Assembly (NCBI GenBank): GCA_932294295.1
Contig: OW028585.1
Coordinates: 12,472,271-12,536,270 of the forward strand
Source: Alitta virens
Taxonomy: Eukaryota > Annelida > Polychaeta > Phyllodocida > Nereididae
DNA: 64,000 nucleotides
Direction of reading: 5' to 3'
Shown: positions 1 through 10,695 of the stretch, one piece after another
How the letters are laid out: the number at the start of each line of letters is the position of its first letter
How positions within the stretch are numbered: the first letter of the stretch is position 1
Translations under genes and position numbers: made by a program
Notes under the pieces: model-generated
Told to the model about the DNA's origin: nothing
Databases searched by the model: none
Seen by the model: only the letters and a program-made list of their open reading frames with translations

Positions 1-68
1 TCTATCTCTATGTCCTTTTTGCTAACCAATACATTCTCAGCGATCTGGTATGGCCCGGTGCATGGCTC
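1..68 (-). CDS. Possible further exon, cut by window edge
   Basis: After an acceptor-like TTCCTGTGCTCCAG the minus strand stays open to the edge: EPCTGPYQIAENVLVSKKDI then EI. The composition looks coding. It starts in phase 0 while the exon at 4860 ends in phase 1, so at least one unseen exon would be needed between them. Only 68 nt are visible. It could equally belong to another gene or be chance. Confidence 0.3.
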
Positions 69-326
69 CTGGAGCACAGGAAATATCACATGAACCGAAG
101 TACACAACTAGAGATCATTTCAAGGTCAACTTGGGTCATTTAAGTTATTTTTAAGGTCATATCTCCACTATGTGTCAAATGGTACCAAGGGACACACTTA
201 AAGGCAAAACTTATTGACCAGCAAACTGGTTCAATACAAACTGCACACAGGAATCACAAATGATCTGAAACTATTTATATGGCTACTTGGATACAGTATA
301 CCCATAGAATATCCAAAGAATAAGTA

Positions 327-560
327 TACAGTCACTCCAAAAAGTATTCAGACACTTCTAAATGTTCACTCATAAATAACCTTCCATAACTTGTAAACTA
401 CATTGGCAAATGCATTGCAATCACAGCCACAGACAGCTGTTGACATGCACATGAGAATGATACCATAGAATCCAATGCCACCTTAAGCTAAATCACCTTT
501 ACTGCAGTTCAAAGTTGCATGAAATTTTGAAAGGGTCTGAATTATTTTGGTGTGACTGTA
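327..560. mobile_element. Tc1/mariner-like MITE, intact terminal repeats
   Basis: The left end TACAGTCACTCCAAAAAGTA / TTCAGACACTT mirrors the right end GGTCTGAATTATTTTGGTGT / GACTGTA. Both ends are bounded by TA, as in Tc1/mariner elements. The interior (in reverse) is the GGCATTGGATTCTATGGTAT / TGCAATGCATTTGCCAATG segment that is tandemly amplified at 3.1 and 9.6 kb. Confidence 0.7.
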
Positions 561-649
561 CAGAAAAGCATATGTCCAATTGAGACAGAGATACCAAAAC
601 TGTGGGTGCAGCTTAACTTTAATATTAAGATCCAAACTCAATGGGGTGG

Positions 650-832
650 GTCGGTGGATTAGGGCTTTACGTCCTGTATTTCTGCACCTGTTGGGCTAAT
701 TAGGACAGGCTGAGACCATGGCAATGAGATGAAGGATGAAACAGCCATCCAACTTGGGCTCGACGGTGAATTGAACCCTTAACCCAGTGGTTGGAAGCCC
801 AGCGTGTTACCACTAAGCTAGGCCCCTACCCT
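650..832 (-). mobile_element. tRNA-derived SINE, family 1
   Basis: Read on the minus strand the head has a tRNA-like A box (TAGCTTAGTGGTAACACGC) and a degenerate B box. It is followed by the family body (GGATGGCTGTTTCATC, GCCATGGTCTCAGCC, CCTAATTAGCCC, ACAGGACGTAAAGCCCTAAT). It is diverged from the better copies at 13.7, 24.0 and 55.7 kb. Confidence 0.8.
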
Positions 833-988
833 TAGACCACATATAAAGACCACCTTCATATAACACCCAATTGTTTGACAAAATATGGTTAGAGTGTCAA
901 GATTAAGACCACCTTGATATTAAGACAACTTTTATAGTGATTCTAAAGGTTGTCATGGCTTTTAATTATAGGGTTGCACTGCGCCACA

Positions 989-1120
989 GATTTATCTATC
1001 TATCTATCTATCTATTATCCATCTATTATCCATCTATCTATCTATCTATTCAGCTATCTATCTATCGAGCTATCAATCTATCTATTATCTATCTATCTAT
1101 CTAGCTATATAGCTATCTAG

Positions 1121-1153
<33 letters not shown>

Positions 1154-1165
1154 CACCTGTCTATA
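989..1165. repeat. (TCTA)n microsatellite
   Basis: TATC tetramers with AGC and ATTATC interruptions. Confidence 0.93.
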
Positions 1166-1169
1166 TCTT

Positions 1170-2245
1170 ACTCTGTCTGTACGTCTGTATATTAGATAGA
1201 TAGGTTTATTTACTCAATAATTGACTTTGGCGTAAAGTCCTGAACAGAAACAGAGAAATTGTTACTATAACAAAAATCTTACAATATATTCTAACAATAT
1301 ATATCAATTATAACAAATTCACTGTCTATCTATCTACCTAAGTGACATTCAATCATGTACATGTATATGTATTTATTTTGTAATGTTGAATGTCTCTTGA
1401 CTTGACTTCATTTTCCTAGTACTTCTTGTATGCATTTTAACATATCTATCTGTGATTCCATTCTAGACATGCATTTATATTCAAGTATCAGACTCTCACA
1501 AAAAGCATTTGGCAAGTAAATGCAATGGACAGAACAACATACAGAGGAGTCTATACCCCATTGCATGACAATTGTACGTTTAAATTTCTAAATTCCCTAA
1601 AAATGCCATATATAGGCATATACTCCCAAGTTCTCACATCTTATACATAGCAATCTTTACTTACTTTTTAAATATTCGATTCCTATTTAATATCCGTTAA
1701 CAGGATGTTCTATTGATCCTAAAAAAAACCGGAGACAGGAGCAGGATCCAGGGTTTTGTAAGAAAATGTCAAGAATCTACACAGGTCCAGTTGCAAAATC
1801 AGCCATGCGTGACCTGGGTCTATGTCAATGTTCCACTCCAGTGAACACAGCTATTCACCCCCATTATATACTCAAAATGGGGTCATTAGATTATATGCAC
1901 ACCAAAAAAAGTCATTCAAATGCCAAAAAAAAAAAAGCATATATACACTGTGCTGCATAAGAATTGTATAGCCTGTACTCTAGATATTATAATTATTATT
2001 ACTGCAGCTAAATAGTACTTCTAAATTACTTTATTCTGGCTAAAATAGACATTTAGATATAGTATTAAACATCAGTGAGTACACTCCCAAAATGTTTGGC
2101 AATACGAAGTTTGGTGTTCTAACATATTTAACATGAGTGGCCATTCGATGGTACAAAATGAAAACTGGACTAATGAGAGACAAGCTTGCGATAACTAAAT
2201 ATTTTGGACATGATTATAGTCGCTTTTGCACTTTATGAAGACCCT
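1170..2245. other. Intronic or downstream region without recognised features
   Basis: AT-rich sequence with no exon-like reading frame I can support. The plus-strand frame at 1766-1960 has no recognisable content. Confidence 0.5.
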
Positions 2246-2592
2246 ATCCTATCCTATCCTATCCTATCCATTGATACATATATCCACTGCTATCCTATCT
2301 TCTACACCATCCTATCCTATCCCATCCCATCTTCTACACCATCCTATCCTATCCCATCCCATCCTGTCCTATCCTATCCTATCCTGTAATGTCCTATCCT
2401 ATCCTGTCTTGTCCTATCCTATCCCATCCCATCTTATCCCATCCTATCCTATCCTATCCTATCCTATCCTATCCTTAATATACTGTATTCCTATTTTATC
2501 CTATAGTATACATTGATGTATATATCCTATCCTATCCTATCCTGTCCCATCCCATCCCATCCTATCACATCCCATCCCATCCTATCCTATCC
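2246..2592. repeat. (ATCCT)n array with interruptions
   Basis: Pentamer ATCCT with CCCATCCCAT variants and two interruptions (near 2268-2306 and 2473-2530). The open frames across it are repeat translations. A related short tract is at 4067-4104. Confidence 0.93.
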
Positions 2593-2871
2593 TAGCTTTA
2601 GGTTGTCCATAAACATAGGTCTGACTGCATGGCATAATGTATATATCTTTTTCACAGCCCAATTCCTTTAGCTCTTGTGTACAGTGATTGCTCATGAAGT
2701 ATGCCTGAAAACACACAGGTCACCTGACACCACACAGCAGGGTATGCCACGAGACTTATTTAGGCTCTGCTTTCTGACAATTGCAATTTATAAGAATTGT
2801 AATATATTATAGTTGTTACATACATTGAGGTCCACACTGAATGCCACTGGAAATAACTTCATCAGTTAAAT

Positions 2872-3000
2872 ACATGGCCAATTGTGCCACGTGCGTTTTC
2901 CATGTTCGGATAAACGCATGGTTTTTGCTTCATTATAATTAGCTAAAAACCATGCGTTTATCCTTCTCATGGAACACGCACGTGGCACATTTGGCCATGT
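2872..3000. mobile_element. Foldback element with about 53-bp arms
   Basis: The left arm (ACATGGCCAATTGTGCCACG ... AAACGCATGGTTTTT) pairs with the right arm (AAAAACCATGCGTTTATCCT ... CACATTTGGCCATGT), with only a few mismatches and a loop of about 20 nt. It is probably a MITE. A transcript would form a strong hairpin. Confidence 0.75.
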
Positions 3001-3017
3001 CCACATGGTAGTTAATA

Positions 3018-4010
3018 TACAGTAGCACCAAAAAATAATAAGACATTTTCGAACTTTAGCAGCAGTAATTTAGTTCAAAGTGGCATTGGGTTCCATAGTA
3101 TCATTCTCATGTATATGTCAACAGCTGTTAGTGGCTGTGATCGCAATGCATTTGCCAATGTAGTTTACAAGTCATGGAAGGTTACTGTATTAGAAGTGAT
3201 TTAGCTTAAGGTGGCATTGGATTCTATGGTATCATTCTCATGTACATGTCAACAGCTGTCAGTGGCTGCGATTGCAATGCATTTGCCAATGTAGTTTACA
3301 AGTCATGGAAGGTTACTGTATTAGAAGTGATTTAGCTTAAGGTGGCATTGGATTCTATGGTATCATTCTCATGTACATGTCAACAGCTGTCAGTGGCTGC
3401 GATTGCAATGCATTTGCCAATGTAGTTTACAAGTCATGGAAGGTTACTGTATTAGAAGTGATTTAGCTTAAGGTGACATTGGATTCTATGGTATCATTCT
3501 CATGTACATGTCAACAGCTGTCAGTGGCTGCGATTGCAATGCATTTGCCAATGTAGTTTACAAGTCATGGAAGGTTACTGTATTAGAAGTGATTTAGCTT
3601 AAGGTGACATTGGATTCTATGGTATCATTCTCATGTACATGTCAACAGCTGTCAGTGGCTGCGATTGCAATGCATTTGCCAATGTAGTTTACAAGTCATG
3701 GAAGGTTACTGTATTAGAAGTGATTTAGCTTAAGGTGGCATTGGATTCTATGGTATCATTCTCATGTACATGTCAACAGCTGTCAGTGGCTGCGATTGCA
3801 ATGCATTTGCCAATGTAGTTTACAAGTCATGGAAGGTTACTGTATTAGAAGTGATTTAGCTTAAGGTGACATTGGATTCTATGGTATCATTCTCATGTAC
3901 ATGTCAACAGCTGTCAGTGGCTGTGATTGCAATGCATTTGCCAATGTAGTTTACAATTTACTTATTAATGAAAAGTCAAAGTGTCTGAATAATTTTTGGG
4001 TGTGACTGTA
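3018..4010. mobile_element. Tc1/mariner-like MITE with 131-bp internal tandem repeat
   Basis: The ends TACAGTAGCACCAAAAAATA and ATTTTTGGGTGTGACTGTA are the same inverted termini as at 327-560. Between them the GGCATTGG..CTGTATTAGAA unit repeats about 6.7 times with period exactly 131 bp (landmark GTGRCATTGG at 3211, 3342, 3473). Internal units are almost identical, so expansion is recent. Confidence 0.75.
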
Positions 4011-4164
4011 TTTGTTTAATACACTCCAACTTAATAAATCAATCTTTCTATCCTCTAACTACCACTATCCTATCCTATCCTACCTATCCTATCCAATCCT
4101 ATCAAAAATAGCTATTCAAGGTTCTACCACATACCATCATTTGAAGTTGAACTGACCTAATACA

Positions 4165-4415
4165 CAAAGAGGGATTAGGATAGTGCAGCCCTTTAGGCAA
4201 GTTCTTGCCACTCACAAAGGTAGGGAGATCGTTTAAGTGACTTGCCTCAGCCCAGACACCCGAGTACAAGGCACCGCGAGTATGACATCTCACGCAAATG
4301 ACACCAGCCTGCCGAAGATGCGTCATGAAATGCTTCGGCTGACATTTAAACCCGGGAACTTCATCAAACCAGGCCAGTTTTTTAACGACTAAACCACCAA
4401 GATGCTGCATCTCAT
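4165..4415 (-). mobile_element. tRNA-derived SINE, family 2
   Basis: Plus-strand order is GTGCAGCCCTTTAGGCAAGT, CTTGCCTCAGCCCAGACACC, GAGTACAAGGCACC and then a tRNA-like end with AACGACTAAACCACC. The (TATCC)n tract at 4067-4104 lies beside its tail. The minus-strand reading frame across it is spurious. Confidence 0.7.
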
Positions 4416-4599
4416 CTATTCATAACCTAAGTTCAGTATTTTCTTGATTAAAAGCTGGGTCTATAACAGAGGCCGGTCTTCATTAAATTTGGGGTTTAGA
4501 GTGACTAAATAAAAATCTATAATATTGATATATCTTAAAAATCTATACTACTGATATAGCTTTAAATTTCTAACATCATGTAGATACAAAGGACGCAAT

Positions 4600-4859
4600 T
4601 TTCATAATTATAGAGGCCTCAGCTTGTAATAAAGAAAATACTGTAAACATTCTATTAAACAATAATGTGAATCTTTTATAATACACAATAGTAAAATCTT
4701 CTATAACACAATAAAGTAAATTTTCTATGTTAAACCTTCTATGCTCAATTGAGCTTTGTACAAATTCCATAACACAATAATGTGAATCTTCTAAAACACG
4801 ATAAAGCATTCTATCACAACAGTCATAGTTAAAAAAATATACTAAATTATTTGACTTAC
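4600..4859. other. Intron start after the 2.8-kb exon; diverged AT-rich tandem
   Basis: Loose repeats of ATAACACAATAATGTGAATC / TTCTA at 4640-4815. The minus-strand frame continues through here past the donor at 4860, but the strong GTAAGT and the change of composition mark intron. Confidence 0.6.
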
Positions 4860-7640
4860 CTGTAAACATAAGGTCGCTGATATTCTCAATGGTACTCTTC
4901 TCCGCCTCTTCTTGTTCTTCTCTTTGCTTCTCTTCTTCCTTCTTTCGTTCTTCTTCTTCTTCCTTCTTTCTGATTTCTTCCAATTCTTCTTCCTTCCTTT
5001 TTTCTTCTTTCTTTCTTTCCTCTTCTCTCCTTCCTTCTTCTTCCTTCCTTTTTTCTTCTTTCTTTCTTTCCTCTTCTTTCCTTGCTTCTTCTTCCTTCCT
5101 TTTTTCTTCTTTCTTTCTTTCCTCTTCTCTCCTTCCTTCTTCTTCCTTCCTTTTTTCTTCTTTCTTTCTTTCCTCTTCTTTCCTTGCTTCTTCTTCCTTC
5201 CTTTTTTCTTCTTTCTTTCTTTCCTCTTCTCTCCTTGCTTCTTCTTGCTTCCTTTTTTCTTCCTTCTTTCTTTCCTCTTCTCTCCTTGCTTCTTCTTTTA
5301 TTCTTTCTTCTTCTTGTCTTCCTTCTTCCTCCAATCGCTCTTCTTCCAATCTTCGTTCCTCTTCTATCCTCTCTTGCTCTTTCCTTTGTTCTTCTTCTAA
5401 TCTTTGCTCTTCTTTCCTTCTTTCTAGTTCTTTCCTTCTTACTTCCTCTCTCCTCTCCTCTTCCTCACATGTCCTTTGTTCTTCCTCCTCTTGCAATCTT
5501 CTCTCTTCCTCTCTCTTCTTTCTTCTTTCTTCTCTCCTTTGTTCTGCTAATTTTATGAGTTCTTCTTCTTCCAATTTCTTTTGCTCTTCCTTCTCTCTTT
5601 TCTTATCTTCTTCTTTGCGCTGCTTTTCTTCTTCTTCCTTCTTTCGTTCTTCTTCTAACAACTTCTTTCTTTCCTGTCTCCTTCTTTCCAACTCTTGTAT
5701 CCGTTCATCATCTTCTTGCTTTCGTTCTTCCTGTTTCTTTCTTTCTCTTGGTTCTTCTTGGTCTTCATCTTCTGTTTTTTGCCCTCTTGATTCTTTTGTT
5801 TTTGTCACTGGTATGTCCCACAATGTATCAGACTCATCCGCTTTTGCGAGTATTTCAGCCATTCTAGCAAGTCGTGCCTTTCGCAAGCTCGTCTTTGTAT
5901 CTTCTTGCTGCGAATCATCAACTGCTGGCTCATTGTTGGTTGTAGTCACTGGAGCTTCCTGTGCGTAGGATTCTTGCTCATGATCTATAGCATCACGGTG
6001 TGTGAGATTCTCTGAGTCATCTTCATCACTTTCCTCTGCAGCTGCAGCAGCCGCAGCAGAGTCATCATGCTGCCCTGGGAAAGTGGATTGAGGAATAGCA
6101 GGAGGTTCTTCTTCATTTGAAGACGAATTATCTTCTCTATGGGTCTCTTCGACTTCTTTGACTTCTCTAACCTCTTTTTTCTCGAAGGTCTTCATCTTGT
6201 CATCACCGTCACCAGCATACCTCTCTGTCTCCTCAGTTCGCCGACTTACTAGAGTCGTTCGAGATTTCTCTCTGTGTGATTCTGAAGGCTGTTGAGAAAC
6301 CTCACCTCTCAGAGCACTCAGACCTTTAGACTTTGCCGTGAACCTGGGATGGGATAAGCTAGCAGACTGGTTATCTTTCGCTGCTGAATCCATTTCAAAC
6401 CGTTTCCGTTGCCATGACGCAACACCATCTGATTTAAGTTCAGAAGGTCGCGGACTGCCAGTCTTTTTCAACATGAACCGCGCACCCTTCAGGTCATTCT
6501 TCGGCTTGGTCGCATCATCTGTCGCACCTCTATCTGATGTCTTTTTCAAGTTTACTTCAAACTTCTGCGACCTACTTTTCACATCAGCATCCCGAAGTTT
6601 GATGAGAGGATCGAACCTTTTCGGTGAACTCAGATCATCTTTTCTGCTGCCTGCTTTTTCAGTCTCCAGAAATCGGTTTCTTCGTCCTTTAGTGGGACCA
6701 CCAAATTTGCTGTCATCATTCATAGCTACCTTCAAAGAGCTGCTGCAGGTTTTATCTTCACTAGGATTGGATTGTTTCTCAGATTTTTCATGATGTCCTC
6801 TTAAATCGGAGGCTACAGAATCCAAGGCTCTATCTAATTCATCACTATCAGCAGTGGATCGTTGTAATCTAGATCCATAGTCTCTTGAACTGTTTGTACT
6901 GTACACTTTAACATTACGAGAATCGTCGTCACCCCCGTCGAGTCGAGTAGTGAAGTGAGTCTGTTCTTGGACGCCATTCCGAGCTCGCATAGAGGACAAT
7001 GTGATGTGAGACGTTGTAGTTTCACGACCATCAGCTCCTTCTCCATTCGATCGTCGTGAAGAGACCACAGATTCGACTCTTCGTGACACTTTTACCTCGT
7101 CTTTAGATTCATACGACGGAGTCACCAGTTCAATTTTGCGACTTTCACAGCTGTCCACATCTGTCTCCCCAACTTCCGGAAAGATCATCACTTCAGATCT
7201 TTCATTTTTCGTCTGTCCTGTGTTATTATTACTGTCCTGTTTCATTTCTAGCGATGTGATCACTGTATTAGTTGTCATGCGTGTGCTGAGAGGAACAACA
7301 ACTTTACCTTTTGTGTTGATCACCAACTCCACCTGTTTGTTAACTCTTAATTCTTGGTTGTCGACTGTTTTAATTGATGGCAAATTAGGGTCCGAAACAT
7401 TCAGATCATCTTCCTTCGGTGCATATCTTTTAGCTGGGGGAATTACAAGCTCCGACCGAGCTATACGTCCCGAACTGCTGCCGCCTGAATCATTTCGCAA
7501 CCTACCCGTTGACAATGATCCGGCATATCTAGCACCATCATATCTCGACTTGACATCCTCTTGTTCTTGGTATCGTGACCTTGAGGAAATGGATGACCTT
7601 GACCTATGTGACCTATCTTCATCACTATTTGAATTACCAC
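4860..7640 (-). CDS. 2.8-kb exon: disordered Ser/Arg region and E/K/R helix
   Basis: 2781 nt: GT + 926 codons + G. The acceptor is TTTGCAG|GT and the donor ACAG|GTAAGT. It begins [17 protein letters not shown] right after the Ig domain. The first two thirds is rich in Ser, Arg, Asp and Lys with a short Ala run near 6050, so probably disordered. From about 5760 downwards the protein is almost only E, K and R. At 4985-5290 it is a perfect-looking 17-residue repeat (core [14 protein letters not shown]), alternating with A-R and G-R joints. It ends with a less charged piece, [13 protein letters not shown]. Such ER/K stretches usually form single alpha helices or coiled coils. The N-terminal [10 protein letters not shown] extension of the open frame is intron, because the acceptor sits between. 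Confidence 0.88.
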
Positions 7641-10447
7641 CTGCAAATAAAAGACAGAATTGCATCAAAAACATATTCAAAAGACAAACAAGGAACATTC
7701 AAATTGACAGAGAAATTTTATAATATTGGTAAGTTCTTTACGAGGCATATTATTTTGCTGGCGGATGACATTTTGTTCTGTTCTTTTGAAATGAATGTAT
7801 CTACATAAGACCATGTAAAATACTTAGGCAATGCTAAACTAACAAGCCTTGTTTACGCTGTATCTGATAAACAAACAAGTAAAAGGAGCTCTAAAAATCA
7901 AAATATATCGCCTTGGCAGACCTATGGAATTGGTTTAACCTGGGAATATTTATTAAAATGGACAACGAAATCAAAAATGTCCACATTATTAAACTTATAC
8001 CAGAGAAATCTATTAAACCAGCAGTTGCCTAGCACCATTCTAATTTAAAGAACAATTGTAGCATTTTTGCCATAAATAACAGATTTCATGTCATTGCTAT
8101 GTGCGTATGTCGAGTCTAACTGAAACAAATTGCACAATAAAACCAGGCTGAGCACAACAGAATAGTCACGGTGCACTCAAATTGCTGTTAAAACTTCTGG
8201 CCTTGAGGCTAGAACTCATTTGTTGCTGAATTTCACACTTTTTAAAAGCTTTTTTTTTTTAACTCTCCAATTTCGACCTTGTGTGATCCAGATAATGCAA
8301 TTAATTATCAACGCCTAACAGTTTCATTTAAATGAACATTAAAAAGACGCTAATTGTGATGGTATTCATGGCAAGGCAAATTTTGAATTTATTGAAAGTT
8401 TTATTGGGGAGTGAATTTAGATAAATTTGCAAGTTGGTTATTTTGATTCAAAGATGTAACTTTGGCAGCACACACAATTATAGGCCACATGGCTTCTATT
8501 TAGTGAAAATTGTATTATTTGTATTATTGTATTGTATTGTATTGTATTGTAATGTATCGATGCTACTCCTATTCGGATTCATCTGAAGTTTACTCAGCAA
8601 TATGACCAGCTGCTAGAGGCAGACATAATGATGAGATGAAAGGCTAAAGCACATGCCATATTACACAGCACTGTATGAGTTTAAAAGTCTGACCCAATGC
8701 AGAACTAGCCTGGTCAGTGAACCTAATAATTTGATTAAACACCAGAGGACAGCACGAGGCAGTTGAGCCACAATATTCAGAATGACCATATACAGCTGAT
8801 ATATAAGGAAGTAGAACTTGTTGCCTTAATATTGGCCAAATGTTTCTTTAAATAGTGTCACAAGATAAATAAGATATACTGAATATAATCCAAACTTAAA
8901 AACAAACAAAAAACACACACACACAACTATAGTTGAAAGATTTGTAATTAGTATCTAATTGATTAGTAAGTATTCAACTTGTTGGTAAGACCCACCTTCT
9001 ACAGTGAGATAGCCGACTGAGGTTGCCTCCCCTTCTGAGTTTGTGGCACAGCAAGAGAATTGGCCGATGTCTGTCTCCGCAGCCGAAACGATGCTCAACT
9101 TGGCAATGTGGCCCGTTTGAGAAATACGATAGTCCTGAAAATACAAAGAAAGAAAAATATACAAATCTGATTTGACATTTACAATGAACCTATCCAAGTA
9201 GGAGTCTTTCTCAACTCCCTATGGAGAATATAGCCCAATACACTGAAGTACATGTATACATGTACTTGGGCTAAGCACCCTACAATCGCCATCACTGCCT
9301 ATAGCAAAGTACCCATTTACACCTGGGTGGAGTGGCGCAAAGGGTTACAGAAGATCTGCCTAGTTCCTCCACGCCATGGTGGGGGTCCGAACACACAACT
9401 TCGCTGTTTGAGACCACAGTATCTATAAAATGGAGGGATTCCACTGCACTCAATATTGGCAACCCATCATGAGCAATATCCCAGCTGGATGTCATTCGGA
9501 TGAGACGTTAAATTGGTGGTCCCTTGCACTCAGTGTCTATGCTGAGGCAAGTAAAAGACCCCACCCATGGGGTAAATGTGTAACATGGGTGGACTCCTCT
9601 CTCTTTCACCTCATCAATCAACCCTCTGGATTCTATAGTATCATTCTGATGTGTGTGTCAACAGCTGTCAGTGGCTGCGATTGCAATGCATTTGCCAATT
9701 CAGTTTACAAGTTATGGAAGGTTACTGTAGTAGAAGTGATTTAGCTTTAGGTGGCATTGGATTCTATAGTATCATTCTCGTGTATATGTCAACAGCTATC
9801 AGTGGCTGCGATTGCAATGCATTTGCCAATGCAGTTTACAAGTTATGGATGGTTACTGTAGTAGAAGTGATTTAGCTTTAGGTGGCATTGGATTCTATAG
9901 TATCATTCTCGTGTATATGTCAACAGCTATCAGTGGCTGCGATTGCAATGCATTTGCCAATGCAGTTTACAAGTTATGGAAGGTTATACGTGTATATAGG
10001 TGAAAAAATTATCTGAATAATTGTTGGTGTGAGTGAAAGCGTGTCTGACTGCAATTTTACCCCTTTCAACTCTTAAAGTACATTCTGTTATACATTACAT
10101 TCTGACTGTTCTCAACTACAAAACCATAAACAAACATCTCTTAAATATCTCCTACATTTGCCACAGGATATTTCGCCATTGTCACACATTGTGCAACCGA
10201 ACAATGCTAGAAAGTGTCCCATTTTGGAAAGCCCCTATCACCTGTCAGAGAAGGGTGAAGATTCACCCGATTGAATTACAATACAACTGAAATTGGCTGT
10301 AGCGGACATGTTCAGCGGTGTTCCTCATGAAAACATGATGAAGTTGACACATTCCTCTTAAATAGGTTTTCACCACTATCGATATCAATCTTGCTGTATC
10401 GATTTTGTATAGATAGATAGATAGATAGGTAGATAGATGGATGGATG

Positions 10448-10478
<31 letters not shown>

Positions 10479-10643
10479 GGATAGATTGATTGATTGATTG
10501 ATTGATTGATAGATAGATGAAAGATGGAAAGATGGATAGGTAGATAGATGGATGGATGGATAGATAGATAGATAGATAGATAGAAAGATAGGTAGATAGG
10601 TAGAAAGATGGATAGATAGATAGATAGATAGATAGACAGACAT

Positions 10644-10695
<52 letters not shown>

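Noticed and set aside
2204..2516. Plus-strand frames of SYPILSYP type
   Set aside because: Translation of the ATCCT microsatellite.
4102..4410. Minus-strand 102-residue frame
   Set aside because: It lies wholly in a SINE copy, and the translated words recur in other SINE copies.
4889..5968. Plus-strand 359-residue Ser/Phe/Leu open frame, and overlapping frames
   Set aside because: It is the complement of the low-complexity E/K/R coding repeat on the minus strand. The minus frame has matching splice sites and Ig neighbours.
7641..7698. Hydrophobic N-terminal start [10 protein letters not shown] as a signal peptide of the long minus-strand protein
   Set aside because: A clear acceptor (TTTGCAG|GT at 7640) falls after it, and the phase fits the upstream Ig exon, so this stretch is intron.
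7136..7723. Plus-strand 195-residue frame
   Set aside because: Shadow of the Ser/Arg-rich exon on the other strand.
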